From: Allopusillimonas ginsengisoli
GTDB lineage: Bacteria > Pseudomonadota > Gammaproteobacteria > Burkholderiales > Burkholderiaceae_B
Direction: 5' to 3'
Assembly (NCBI RefSeq): GCF_004153455.1
Contig: NZ_SDQE01000006.1
Coordinates: forward strand, 144,916-208,915
DNA: 64,000 nt
The position numbers and the translations under genes are program-made. Shown piece after piece: positions 1-7,750 of this stretch (position 1 is its first letter; each line of letters opens with the position of its first letter). Under the pieces are notes generated by a model. The model had not been told where the DNA came from. It searched no databases and saw only the letters and a list, made by a program, of their open reading frames with translations.

Positions 1-123
1 CTCGATCAAGCAGGAGACAAGCTGCTTGAATGCATGCTGGAAACCGCAAACGGGCGTTGGACAGCGGCTGAAGTCCTGGGTCATCGCGAGTTTGTGCTGA
101 CCAGGCTGTTCGAAAGCGCCTAA
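1..123 (+). CDS. UxaA-family (altronate/galactarate dehydratase type) hydrolase, C-terminal end only
   Basis: The reading frame is open from the first base and stops with TAA at 121-123, giving 40 residues. They end in [14 protein letters not shown] and contain an '[11 protein letters not shown]' stretch, which resembles the C-terminus of UxaA/GarD sugar-acid dehydratases (pattern: A-x-G-x-x-T-x-x-E, then EF). The full-length relative at 60256-61776 in this window ends in a comparable way (TASGKRTKSE, then NEF). The bulk of the gene lies left of the window, so substrate and length are unknown. The Bug receptor downstream on the same strand, 150 bp away, could belong to the same transcript. 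Confidence 0.6.
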   Translation, partial: LDQAGDKLLECMLETANGRWTAAEVLGHREFVLTRLFESA

Positions 124-273
124 GCACAGTTCCGGAATCAAAGCAGCACAGGGTCACACCGTATCAGCACTATCCCAGACGCAGCGGCTTCCAATAAAGA
201 GGTCGCTGTGTTTGTTCTGGGTATCGCCCGTTAGATGGCAATCAATGCCACCCACACCGATCAGGAGACGTCC

Positions 274-1269
274 ATGCAATACCGATTCACTACGCAGGCT
301 CGCATCAAAAAACTCGCTGTCGTCACGCTCGCTTCGCTCGGCTTTATGTCGGCCGCCTGTGCGGCATCATGGCCCGAGCGCACCGTGACCATTGTTGTGC
401 CATTTTCCGCAGGCGGCACGACAGACATCGTCGCTCGTCTCGTTGGCGACAAGCTCGGCCAGAAATGGGGGCAATCCGTTGTCGTCGACAACAAGCTGGG
501 CGCAGGCGGGAACATAGGCACCGCCACTGTCGCAAAGGCCCGGCCTGATGGCTATACCATTCTGATGGCTTCCGGCAGCATACTGACTGTCAACCCTCAC
601 TTGTACAAAGACCTGCCTTTCGACATCAAAAAGGATTTCGCGCCCATTACAAACGTCGCCAGTGGACCCATGGTCATCGCGACCTCCACGCAGCTGAAAG
701 CCAAGACGCTGAAAGAACTGATCGACATGGCCAAGAAGAATCCAAAGACGATCAATATGGGTTCCGCGGGCCTGGGGAGCCAGGTGCATATGGCCGGAGA
801 GAACTTTTCATACTCCGCAGGCATAGACATGACGCACGTGCCTTATCGGGGGGAAGCCGCCTCGTATACGGACCTGATGGCGGGTCAGATTGATGTTGTG
901 GTCGGCAATATCGGCGCCGTCACACCCTTGTACGAATCTGGACGTATCAACGCGCTGGCGGTCACCAGCAGCAAGCGCGCGCCCATGCTGCCCAATGTTC
1001 CCACCGCCGACGAGGCTGGCCTGAAGGGGTTCGAGAACTATGGCTGGTTCGGCTTTATTGCTCCGGCAGGCACGCCAAATGAGATCATTCACAAAATCCA
1101 GCAGGATACAGCCGACGTACTGGCGCAACCAGACATCAAGAAGCGCCTGGCCGATCAAGGGATGACGCCCATTGCCAATACGCCGGAAGCGTTCGCCCAG
1201 GAAATCGACAAGGAATCCAAGATGTGGGCCGGTGTCATTGCGGAACGCAATATCAGCATTGCACAGTAA
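274..1269 (+). CDS. Bug-family (TctC-type) periplasmic tricarboxylate/dicarboxylate receptor
   Basis: This encodes 331 residues with a basic N-terminus, a hydrophobic stretch and an Ala-rich cleavage region near residue 30, so it should be exported to the periplasm. The mature start WPERTVTIVVPFSAGG-TDIVAR and the later GDTYT-like 'ARPDGYTILMA' segment are the hallmarks of Bug/TctC receptors, which bind small carboxylates for tripartite tricarboxylate transporters. I chose ATG 274 because AGGAG lies at 263-267 with a six-base gap; an in-frame ATG at 235 has no such site. No TctA or TctB membrane subunit is nearby, so it is an orphan receptor. It converges on the TSUP gene at 1294. The ligand is not predictable. 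Confidence 0.88.
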   Translation: MQYRFTTQARIKKLAVVTLASLGFMSAACAASWPERTVTIVVPFSAGGTTDIVARLVGDKLGQKWGQSVVVDNKLGAGGNIGTATVAKARPDGYTILMASGSILTVNPHLYKDLPFDIKKDFAPITNVASGPMVIATSTQLKAKTLKELIDMAKKNPKTINMGSAGLGSQVHMAGENFSYSAGIDMTHVPYRGEAASYTDLMAGQIDVVVGNIGAVTPLYESGRINALAVTSSKRAPMLPNVPTADEAGLKGFENYGWFGFIAPAGTPNEIIHKIQQDTADVLAQPDIKKRLADQGMTPIANTPEAFAQEIDKESKMWAGVIAERNISIAQ

Positions 1270-1275
1270 GCCTCT

Positions 1276-1320
1276 GCGCCCCAGGCCTTTCAGTTAGAGC
1301 AAGCGCCAAACCTGGGGCGC
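1276..1320. terminator. possible terminator hairpin between convergent genes
   Basis: Perfect 10-bp arms GCGCCCCAGG (1276-1285) and CCTGGGGCGC (1311-1320) flank a 25-base loop at the convergence of the Bug receptor and the TSUP gene. The second arm lies inside the end of the TSUP gene. There is no clear T tract and the loop is long, so this is a weak call. Confidence 0.3.
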
Positions 1321-2043
1321 CGTCGAGATCAGCAGCATGATCCCCGATATCGTCAGCATGACTAAGACCATGCCTCTGAAGGAACTGTCGGAAAAACGCC
1401 TGTACAGGCGAATGCCGAGCAGGGAGGGTAAGAGAATGGCTGCACCGACCACTGCAAAATACCCTGTCATCTCGCGCGTGATCAGGCCATTTGCCGCAAA
1501 TGCGGTGATGGTCAGCATGTGCATGAATAAGTTGAATGCTTGAAAGACAGTGCGCTGCTGGTCTTTAGGCCAGCCTCTGAGCTGACACCACAAGGTAGGC
1601 ACGGCCCCCGGCAAGCCCCCAAACCCGCTCATGGTTCCGCCTACCCATCCAATCACGCCGTCGGCAACGCGGCCGCCCACTGTAATACGTGGAATATGCG
1701 CTATCCATAATGCGGTCAGGCAATACACCGCCAGCAGCAATCCCACACCGAACTTGAAGAACAAGGGATCCATCAGGGTCAAGAGCCATAACCCGGTTGG
1801 CACGCCCAGGATGCCGCCTATCAAAAAAGGAAAAAGACGGCGCAGGCTGAATCCATGGCGAAGGGATCCAACTGCCAGCAACTGCCCGACCAGCGATCCG
1901 AACACGATCAGCGGCACCATCATGCTGGGCTGGATGAACCACGACCATACGCTCAACGCCACCAGCCCGAAGCCAAAGCCCGCCAGGCCTTGCACAAAGC
2001 CCGCAGCAATACTGCCCACAGCCAGAACCAGCCAAATACTCAT
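1294..2043 (-). CDS. TSUP-family (TauE/SafE type) membrane permease
   Basis: This is a 249-residue, strongly hydrophobic protein with about seven or eight predicted membrane spans. The N-terminal segment G-F-V-Q-G-L-A-G-F-G-F-G is the typical first TSUP motif, and a second related glycine-rich stretch (GTMSGFGGLPGAVPTL) follows in the second half. TSUP proteins are inner-membrane carriers, some of which export sulfite, sulfoacetate or other small organic anions. The gene is last in the minus-strand operon that starts at 8493 and begins about 20 bp after the ThDP-enzyme gene. The start is ATG 2043, with TTG 2046 directly before it; neither has a good ribosome site. It may move a substrate or product of the operon; the cargo is unknown. 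Confidence 0.82.
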   Translation of the reverse strand: MSIWLVLAVGSIAAGFVQGLAGFGFGLVALSVWSWFIQPSMMVPLIVFGSLVGQLLAVGSLRHGFSLRRLFPFLIGGILGVPTGLWLLTLMDPLFFKFGVGLLLAVYCLTALWIAHIPRITVGGRVADGVIGWVGGTMSGFGGLPGAVPTLWCQLRGWPKDQQRTVFQAFNLFMHMLTITAFAANGLITREMTGYFAVVGAAILLPSLLGIRLYRRFSDSSFRGMVLVMLTISGIMLLISTAPQVWRLL

Positions 2044-2064
2044 CAATTCGTTGTCCGGATAAGG

Positions 2065-3702
2065 CTACGCACGTCGCATGACGGGCGCGGGAAGACCTGC
2101 CAGCATCACGTTGATGCATGCGGGCAAGCCCGATGCGGCCGCATCGTCCAAGGCCACAGGCAGGGCCTGCAATGACGCCACCCATTCGCCATGGCCGCCA
2201 AAGGCCGCGGCAACCTTATCGTAACGCGAAGGCAACAGTTCGCAGCCTATCGTGCGATCCGCGCCGTAGTCTCTAACCTGAATTTGATATTCCGCATTCC
2301 AGCGCGCATCATTGCCCACCACGCAAAGGATGGGCGCCTGATTGCGCAACGCCGTATCCAGCTCCGCGCAATGAAAGCCGAACGTGCCATCTCCCATCAG
2401 GGCAACGACAGGCGCTTCGGGATAAGCCAGCTTGGCCGCCACGGCCATAGGCAGGGCAGCGCCGATGGCGCCTGCCGCACCGTTGATGATCCTGTGAGGC
2501 GCTGTCAGGCAGGCCTGGGCCCACTGGCCAAACTCGCCGCCGTCGACCACGAGTACAGCGTCCTTGTGGCGGTTGAGCACATCCTGCACGCACCGGCATA
2601 CTTGAGCGGGATGCACAGAGCCGCTGGGATCCGGAGCGGCCTCATGCCAGCCGAAGGGCCGATAGGCGAGATCGGACGCCACTTGCTTTTGCCATGCCCG
2701 ATGGGCGTCACTTTGCTGACCCGCCGCCAGACGGGTAAACGTTTGCAGCGCAGCGGGCACATCTGCCTGATGGCGCAACTGCAATCGCTTTCCCACGGCC
2801 TGGACGGATCGCGCGAACTCTGCCTCATCGGCATCGACTTGAAGGAAGATGCATTCTGGCGCAACGACCGGCGCTTGTCCGAAACCAAGCGTGAAGTCCA
2901 GCTTCTTGCCGACAAGCAAAATGCAATCCGCCTGGCTTAATGCCGACGCCCAGGCGCCAAGGCTGGGATCATTGCCGCCGCGCGGGCTTTCTGTGGCCAC
3001 AACCGGTATCCCCAGGGCCGCCTGAAGCGATGCAACGGCGGCGCGACCGGCATCGGTCAAGCCTTGGGGGCCAAGCACCACCATAGGGCGTTCGGCTTGC
3101 CGCAATTGCGTCAACATTTCCAGTGCCGCTGTGTCCGGCAAGGCTTGGGCAACGGCCTGGTAGCGGTCGGCAGCGGGCAATTGCTGGTTATTGGCGAGCG
3201 CCTCCAGTACATCCGTTGGCAGACTGAGATGCACGGGCCCTGGTCTGCCTGATAGCGCAATCTGGCAGGCCTTGGCAAAATCATGGGCGAGCTCGTCGGC
3301 GCTGCCGCAGACCCACGCCGCCTTGACCGCGGGCAAGGCCATCGCCACCTGATCCATTTCCTGGAAGGCGCCATAGCCTCGACGCGACAGAGGTGCATGG
3401 CCAGACAGCAATATCACCGGAGACTCGGACATCAATGCCGTGTACAGCGCGGACACGGCATTGGCGTGGCCCGGGCCGCCCGTTACCAGGGCGACGCCCA
3501 CCTCGCCTTTCAGGCGAGCCCAAGCGTCAGCCATATGCACTGCCGCGCCTTCGTGTCGTGCATGCACCAACCTGATGTTCTGACCGAGCAAAGCGTCATA
3601 GATAGGCATGATGTGATTGCCAGACAGGCTGAACAGTGTGTGAATGCCTGCCTGCCTCATTGAACTTACCAGCATATCTGAACCACGCATGGGGCCGCTC
3701 AT
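2065..3702 (-). CDS. thiamine-diphosphate-dependent enzyme of the acetolactate synthase/decarboxylase family
   Basis: This 545-residue protein has the three-domain layout of ThDP enzymes. The N-terminal PYR domain carries the cofactor-activating Glu (about E51 in HARHEGAAVHMADAWAR), a central domain follows, and the C-terminal PP domain has the GDG...N motif (GDGTFGFHCAELD, then GNDARWN). The Glu argues against glyoxylate carboligase, which lacks it. ATG 3702 is preferred because TAAGGAG precedes it by seven bases. It could decarboxylate or carboligate a 2-oxo acid made by the upstream fumarase/tartrate-dehydratase-like pair. True acetolactate synthase is unlikely because no small subunit is adjacent. 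The exact reaction is unknown. Confidence 0.8.
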   Translation of the reverse strand: MSGPMRGSDMLVSSMRQAGIHTLFSLSGNHIMPIYDALLGQNIRLVHARHEGAAVHMADAWARLKGEVGVALVTGGPGHANAVSALYTALMSESPVILLSGHAPLSRRGYGAFQEMDQVAMALPAVKAAWVCGSADELAHDFAKACQIALSGRPGPVHLSLPTDVLEALANNQQLPAADRYQAVAQALPDTAALEMLTQLRQAERPMVVLGPQGLTDAGRAAVASLQAALGIPVVATESPRGGNDPSLGAWASALSQADCILLVGKKLDFTLGFGQAPVVAPECIFLQVDADEAEFARSVQAVGKRLQLRHQADVPAALQTFTRLAAGQQSDAHRAWQKQVASDLAYRPFGWHEAAPDPSGSVHPAQVCRCVQDVLNRHKDAVLVVDGGEFGQWAQACLTAPHRIINGAAGAIGAALPMAVAAKLAYPEAPVVALMGDGTFGFHCAELDTALRNQAPILCVVGNDARWNAEYQIQVRDYGADRTIGCELLPSRYDKVAAAFGGHGEWVASLQALPVALDDAAASGLPACINVMLAGLPAPVMRRA

Positions 3703-3784
3703 CAATCACTCCTTATATGAATACTATGTGTCTTGCCTGCGGTATCGCGTGCAACAGTTGTGCCGGCATGCATGATTTCGACCA

Positions 3785-5530
3785 TCAAGCCTGGGCTGCC
3801 GCAAGATCTTGATCGTTCAGAATTGTATTGCCAGGGGATACGCGTGTGAACATGACAGGCTGGCGCGTAAGCTGCAAGCTGTCATTGTGTAGATGGATGA
3901 CCGAAAACCAGGAGTTCTCAAGGTCGCGCACCTCCGGGAAGTCTTCGCGAAAATGCGCGCCACGAGAATCCTCGCGTGCAAGCGCTGCATGAACAATCGC
4001 CTTGCTGACATGAATCAGGCTGTCGATGTTAAGCCAGTCTTGCCAGGTCAGGTTGAACGCGCGGTTGCTGTCCTCCAGACCGGTGTTCAACAGCGCCTCA
4101 TGCAGCACCTCCAGCTCAGCAGCGGCGCGCCGCAGTCCCGCCTGATCGCGAACAATGCCGGCATCGTTCCACATACATTCGGCCAGCCTTTCCCGCAATC
4201 CATGAAGATCCCCCGCCGGCACGCCGAAAGGCCGTTCGACAGCTTCGATGGCATGTTCGATCTTCTCTTGCCTGTACTCCCTCAGCGGCTTGTCCTTGAC
4301 CCATTTTGCGATACTGTCGCCCGCAATGCCGCCAAATACAGTGGAGTTGGCAACCCCATTGCCACCCAGACGGTTGGCGCCATGCACGCCGCCTGTGTCC
4401 TCCCCGGCGGCAAACAGCCCGGGCCATGCTGTACTGCAATCGGGCTTGAAGACCACGCCCCCCATCATGTAGTGCGCGGTGGGAACCACCTCTACCAGGC
4501 CTCCGGCCAAATCGAATCCACAGTCCGCACAACGCTCCACCATGCCTTTGAACTGCTTACGCACTTTGTCTGCGCCAAGATGGCTCATCTTGATGTATAC
4601 ACCGCCATGGGGCGACGTGCGGCCGGCACGCATCTCCGCGAAGATGCCTCGCGAGACAACATCGCGCGTGGCCCGCTCGCCACGCGCGTCCACGTTGTGC
4701 ATGAAACGCTCGTGATCGCCATTCAACAGATGGCCGCCCGCACCGCGCAAGCCTTCTTCCAGCACCGTGCCCGTCATGCGCGTATCCGGCCCGGCCAACA
4801 GGCCGGTGGGATGAAACTGCACCATCTCCATGTCGCGAAGGCCGAGCCCCGCCCTCAAGGCCATGGCCAGCCCGTCGCAGCTTTTGTCGCCTGATGGGGT
4901 ATGGAATTTATACATCGTGGGCCCGCCACCCGTGGCAAGCAAGACCGCTTTAGCCCGCACCAGGCGATAGCTGCCCGTGCGTATGTCGATCATCAGGACG
5001 CCCGCGATCGCACTGCCGTCGGCGCAAGGAATCAGCTCAATGGCGCGATGCTCTTCCAAACGCTTGATGTTGCGCGCCCAGACCTGCTCAGCCAAACGAT
5101 TGATGATCTCTATGCCAGTGAGATCGCCTTTGTGAACGGTACGGTCGAATGTCTGGCCGGCAAACGCTTTCTGATGCAGGGAGCCGTCTGGATTGCGATC
5201 GAAAAAGCAGCCCAGCTCATTTTCGAGCTCGTGAATCCGCTTGATTGCCGTATTGACCAATGTCCACGCCAAGTCTTGATCGGGCAGCCATTTGCCGCCG
5301 GTGATGGTGTCCATGAAATGCCGTTCGGGCGAGTCACCCGCCGCGAGCGCAACGTTGTAGCCGCCCTGAACCATACGGGTACAGCCGCATTTCCCCAGCA
5401 ACCCTTTAACTGCTACCGTGATGTCCAGCGAGGGATCTGCATCGTGCGCATGCAATGCTGCAAACAGCCCCGCCCCGCCTGAGCCCAGGATCAGGACATC
5501 CGTCGTGACCACGTCGACAGCGGGCATCAT
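3785..5530 (-). CDS. SdhA/FrdA-like FAD-binding dehydrogenase subunit
   Basis: The 581-residue protein has an N-terminal dinucleotide-binding motif (VLILGSGGAGLFAALHA, residues 12-28) and the full set of fumarate reductase/succinate dehydrogenase catalytic motifs: FHPTG, RDVVSRGIF, HYMMGG and GANRLGGN. It therefore probably oxidises or reduces a succinate-like dicarboxylate. The residue aligned with the His that binds FAD covalently in SdhA (S-H-T-x-x-x-Q-G-G) is Cys50 here (G-C-T-R-M-V-Q-G-G), so FAD may be bound non-covalently. ATG 5530 overlaps the stop of the beta-subunit gene, with GGGGG just upstream; ATG 5527 is an equal alternative. Its presumed iron-sulfur and membrane partners are at 7041-8493 in the same operon. 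Confidence 0.88.
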   Translation of the reverse strand: MMPAVDVVTTDVLILGSGGAGLFAALHAHDADPSLDITVAVKGLLGKCGCTRMVQGGYNVALAAGDSPERHFMDTITGGKWLPDQDLAWTLVNTAIKRIHELENELGCFFDRNPDGSLHQKAFAGQTFDRTVHKGDLTGIEIINRLAEQVWARNIKRLEEHRAIELIPCADGSAIAGVLMIDIRTGSYRLVRAKAVLLATGGGPTMYKFHTPSGDKSCDGLAMALRAGLGLRDMEMVQFHPTGLLAGPDTRMTGTVLEEGLRGAGGHLLNGDHERFMHNVDARGERATRDVVSRGIFAEMRAGRTSPHGGVYIKMSHLGADKVRKQFKGMVERCADCGFDLAGGLVEVVPTAHYMMGGVVFKPDCSTAWPGLFAAGEDTGGVHGANRLGGNGVANSTVFGGIAGDSIAKWVKDKPLREYRQEKIEHAIEAVERPFGVPAGDLHGLRERLAECMWNDAGIVRDQAGLRRAAAELEVLHEALLNTGLEDSNRAFNLTWQDWLNIDSLIHVSKAIVHAALAREDSRGAHFREDFPEVRDLENSWFSVIHLHNDSLQLTRQPVMFTRVSPGNTILNDQDLAAAQA

Positions 5531-6135
5531 GAGGCCCCCAGCGACGCAAGAATCGCGTCCCGGCGGCTTTGAACGTCGTCGCTGATCTGGTCGTACAGCG
5601 AAGCGCCATGACTGTCCATGGCGACCAGCAACGGGCCAAAGTCGCGTATGCGAAACTTCCATAATGATTCTGGATTCAGGTCATCCAGGTCCACATCCTC
5701 GATCTGCTCTATCCAGGTTGTTTCCAGCGCGGCGGTGCCGCCGACAATGCCAAGGTAGACCCCCCCGAGTTCCTGGAATGCCTTGAGCGATCCCTCATGC
5801 ATTCCCCCTTTTCCGATAATGATGCGCACACCGCACTGTGACATCAGCTGACGGGTAAAGCGTTCCATGCGGGAAGAGGTCGTTGTGCCGATGCAGACCG
5901 ACTGATAGCCTGCCGGGAATTCTTCGGACACCTCCACCTTGCGCACATTGGGCGCCGTGTGGATGACAGCATGACCTTCCAAGTCAAAACGCGTTGTTCT
6001 CCCCTTGTCGAACATCGCGATATACGTCGCGTCGCGTATTCCAAAAAGGGTTTTCTGCAGTGTTACCGTATCCCCGACATGCAGTTCCCGTATCTGGGCC
6101 TGCGTCACGGGCATATCGAGTTCGTAATGAGCCAT
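5527..6135 (-). CDS. class I fumarase/L-tartrate dehydratase-type hydro-lyase, beta subunit
   Basis: The 202-residue protein matches the C-terminal (beta) domain of iron-sulfur class I hydro-lyases. Visible motifs are IRELHVGDTVTL, HTAPNVRKV, IGTTTSSRME, IGKGGMHEGS and FGPLLVAMDSHGASLY. The size and style are those of TtdB, the tartrate dehydratase beta subunit, and of split archaeal/bacterial fumarases. It should pair with the alpha subunit encoded 18 bp upstream to add or remove water from a C4 dicarboxylate. Fumarate, tartrate, mesaconate or another substituted dicarboxylate are all possible. Its stop codon overlaps the start of the flavoprotein gene, suggesting translational coupling. Confidence 0.85.
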   Translation of the reverse strand: MAHYELDMPVTQAQIRELHVGDTVTLQKTLFGIRDATYIAMFDKGRTTRFDLEGHAVIHTAPNVRKVEVSEEFPAGYQSVCIGTTTSSRMERFTRQLMSQCGVRIIIGKGGMHEGSLKAFQELGGVYLGIVGGTAALETTWIEQIEDVDLDDLNPESLWKFRIRDFGPLLVAMDSHGASLYDQISDDVQSRRDAILASLGAS

Positions 6136-6153
6136 GATCGCGCCTCTCTCTTT

Positions 6154-7032
6154 TCAGAATCCGTATTCGATCTCGCCATTGCCCAATCGCGCCAGGGCGC
6201 GCCGCGCCGAATGGCATTGCATGTTCACGGCCACAGGATTCATGGTGATATGCGTGGCAGCCAACTCCACATGCACGGCAAAGGAAGTCGCATCGCCTCC
6301 CAGACCCTGCGGCCCAACGCCCAGCTTGTTGACCGCAACAGACAGTTCCCGCTCCAGTTCCGCGCCCAAGGGGTCATCACAGGCTGAGCCGAGTTTTCGC
6401 GTTGCGGCCATTTTGGCCAGATGAACACATAGGTCGGATGTTCCTCCCACGCCAACACCCACAATGGTCGGTGGACAGGTGCGACCGCCAGCATTGATGA
6501 CGCAGTCGATCACAAAACGCTTGACCGCCGCCAGGCCTTCAGCAGGTATCGCCATTCGCAGAAAGGAGTTGTTCTCGGATCCGCTGCCTTTTGGAATCAT
6601 CTGAATTTCCAGCGTGTCGGGCGCTTCGACGAAATCCACGTGAATCACCGGCACGCCGATGCCACAGGAGGTGTGATTGTTTTCCCGGCTAATCGGATGA
6701 ACCACGCTGGAGCGCAACGGATGTTCCCGCGTTGCGCGTTCGCAGCCCTTGCGTATGGCCTGTTTCAGGCGCCAGCCATCCACAGCGACATTGCGCCCGA
6801 GAAATACGTTGTATATCGGTATCCCCGTATCCTGGCACAGCAGATTGTTGTTGGACTCGGCGACCTTGATATTGGTGACCATGGTGTCGAGAATAGTGCG
6901 CGCGCGTTCCGATGTTTCCATACCCTGCAAGGTGCCGAATCCTTGCTTGATATCGTCGGGCAACAATTTCAATGCTCGTATGTACAGTTCGCGGGACGCT
7001 TCCTCCACCTGGCCATAATCGATTTCTTTCAT
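6154..7032 (-). CDS. class I fumarase/L-tartrate dehydratase-type hydro-lyase, alpha subunit
   Basis: The 292-residue protein corresponds to the N-terminal, cluster-binding half of class I hydro-lyases. Three conserved Cys regions that would hold the 4Fe-4S cluster are visible: NNLLCQDTGIPIY, NNHTSCGIGVPVI and GGRTCPPTIVGVGVGG. Length and motifs match TtdA-like proteins. I take ATG 7032 (MKEIDYGQVEE); longer readings run into the upstream membrane-anchor gene. The ribosome site is weak. It sits between the membrane-anchor gene and the beta-subunit gene in the same operon. Whether it acts on fumarate, tartrate or a branched analogue cannot be told from sequence. Confidence 0.86.
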   Translation of the reverse strand: MKEIDYGQVEEASRELYIRALKLLPDDIKQGFGTLQGMETSERARTILDTMVTNIKVAESNNNLLCQDTGIPIYNVFLGRNVAVDGWRLKQAIRKGCERATREHPLRSSVVHPISRENNHTSCGIGVPVIHVDFVEAPDTLEIQMIPKGSGSENNSFLRMAIPAEGLAAVKRFVIDCVINAGGRTCPPTIVGVGVGGTSDLCVHLAKMAATRKLGSACDDPLGAELERELSVAVNKLGVGPQGLGGDATSFAVHVELAATHITMNPVAVNMQCHSARRALARLGNGEIEYGF

Positions 7033-7040
7033 GATGTGAC

Positions 7041-7394
7041 TCAATTCAGTGCTGCAACAATGAAAACGACAGAGACCGCCAATGCGGTGCCAAGACTGGC
7101 GGCAATCCAACCCCGCCGCAGTCCGCGCCACGGGCGGAACTCGATCAGCAAAATACGCAAGCCTCCCAGCGCGTGAGCGGCCAGCAGAAACACCAAGGCC
7201 CATTCTCCGAATTTGAAGACGGGTGCCTCGTACCATCTCAGCGCCGAATCCAGGCTTGCCTCGCCTTCCAGCGCAAGCCCCAACGTCCAGAAGTGAATCG
7301 GCAGAAACAGCGTGAGCAATATTCCCGAAATGCGGTGGATGCAGAATGCGATCCAACTGGCATGCGATCGTGCGCGAAAATCATTCCTCTTCAC
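7041..7394 (-). CDS. SdhC-like cytochrome b membrane anchor subunit
   Basis: This 117-residue, three-span protein contains SWIAFCIHRISGILL, matching the SdhC signature H-R-I-S-G, and AHALGGLRILLIEF, which matches the segment with the haem-ligating His in SdhC. It would anchor the catalytic subunits to the inner membrane and pass electrons to quinone. The start is a GTG at 7394 whose bases overlap the TGA of the preceding gene (GTGA), typical of coupled translation. ATG-starting readings in this frame lie inside the upstream gene and are not credible. Confidence 0.8.
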   Translation of the reverse strand: MKRNDFRARSHASWIAFCIHRISGILLTLFLPIHFWTLGLALEGEASLDSALRWYEAPVFKFGEWALVFLLAAHALGGLRILLIEFRPWRGLRRGWIAASLGTALAVSVVFIVAALN

Positions 7395-7750
7395 GCTGCG
7401 CCTCCGAACGTAACGGCCCAGACCGCCCGCCATCCCAATACCAGCAGCGCCAAGGCCAACAGGTTGGCGGCAATCCCCGCCGTGCTGTCCTTCAGTCTGA
7501 ACCACTCAAGCAATACCGTTCGCGAACCAATGGAAGCATGCACCGCCACGAGTCCGACAAACACCGTATAAAAGAGTCCCCAGATCAGGCTTGCGCGTGT
7601 ACGGGCAAGAATCTCTTCGGCGCTCAGCCCTCCCTGTATGGCGTACACAATGACGACGATATGAATCAGCACAAACACCGTCATCACCATGGCGGTCACG
7701 CGCTGCCAGTACCAGCGACGAACAGATTTGATGGCATGGCTATTCATCAT
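7391..7750 (-). CDS. SdhD/FrdD-like membrane anchor subunit
   Basis: The 119-residue protein has three predicted membrane helices. The N-terminal VRRWYWQRVTAMVM segment and the later GLVAVHASIGSRTVLLEW segment resemble SdhD-type anchors, in which the conserved H-A-x-I-G motif helps hold haem b. With the next gene it would form the two-subunit membrane domain of a succinate dehydrogenase/fumarate reductase-like complex. The start (ATG 7750, with a second ATG at 7747) overlaps the stop of the iron-sulfur subunit gene, and its own stop overlaps the next GTG. Confidence 0.75.
   Translation of the reverse strand: MMNSHAIKSVRRWYWQRVTAMVMTVFVLIHIVVIVYAIQGGLSAEEILARTRASLIWGLFYTVFVGLVAVHASIGSRTVLLEWFRLKDSTAGIAANLLALALLVLGWRAVWAVTFGGAA

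Noticed and set aside
2065..3702. acetolactate synthase large subunit for branched-chain amino acids
   Set aside because: No small subunit or ilv genes are near, and it sits in a catabolic operon with fumarase-like and SDH-like genes.
2065..3702. glyoxylate carboligase
   Set aside because: The cofactor-activating Glu is present (HEGAA), whereas glyoxylate carboligase lacks it.
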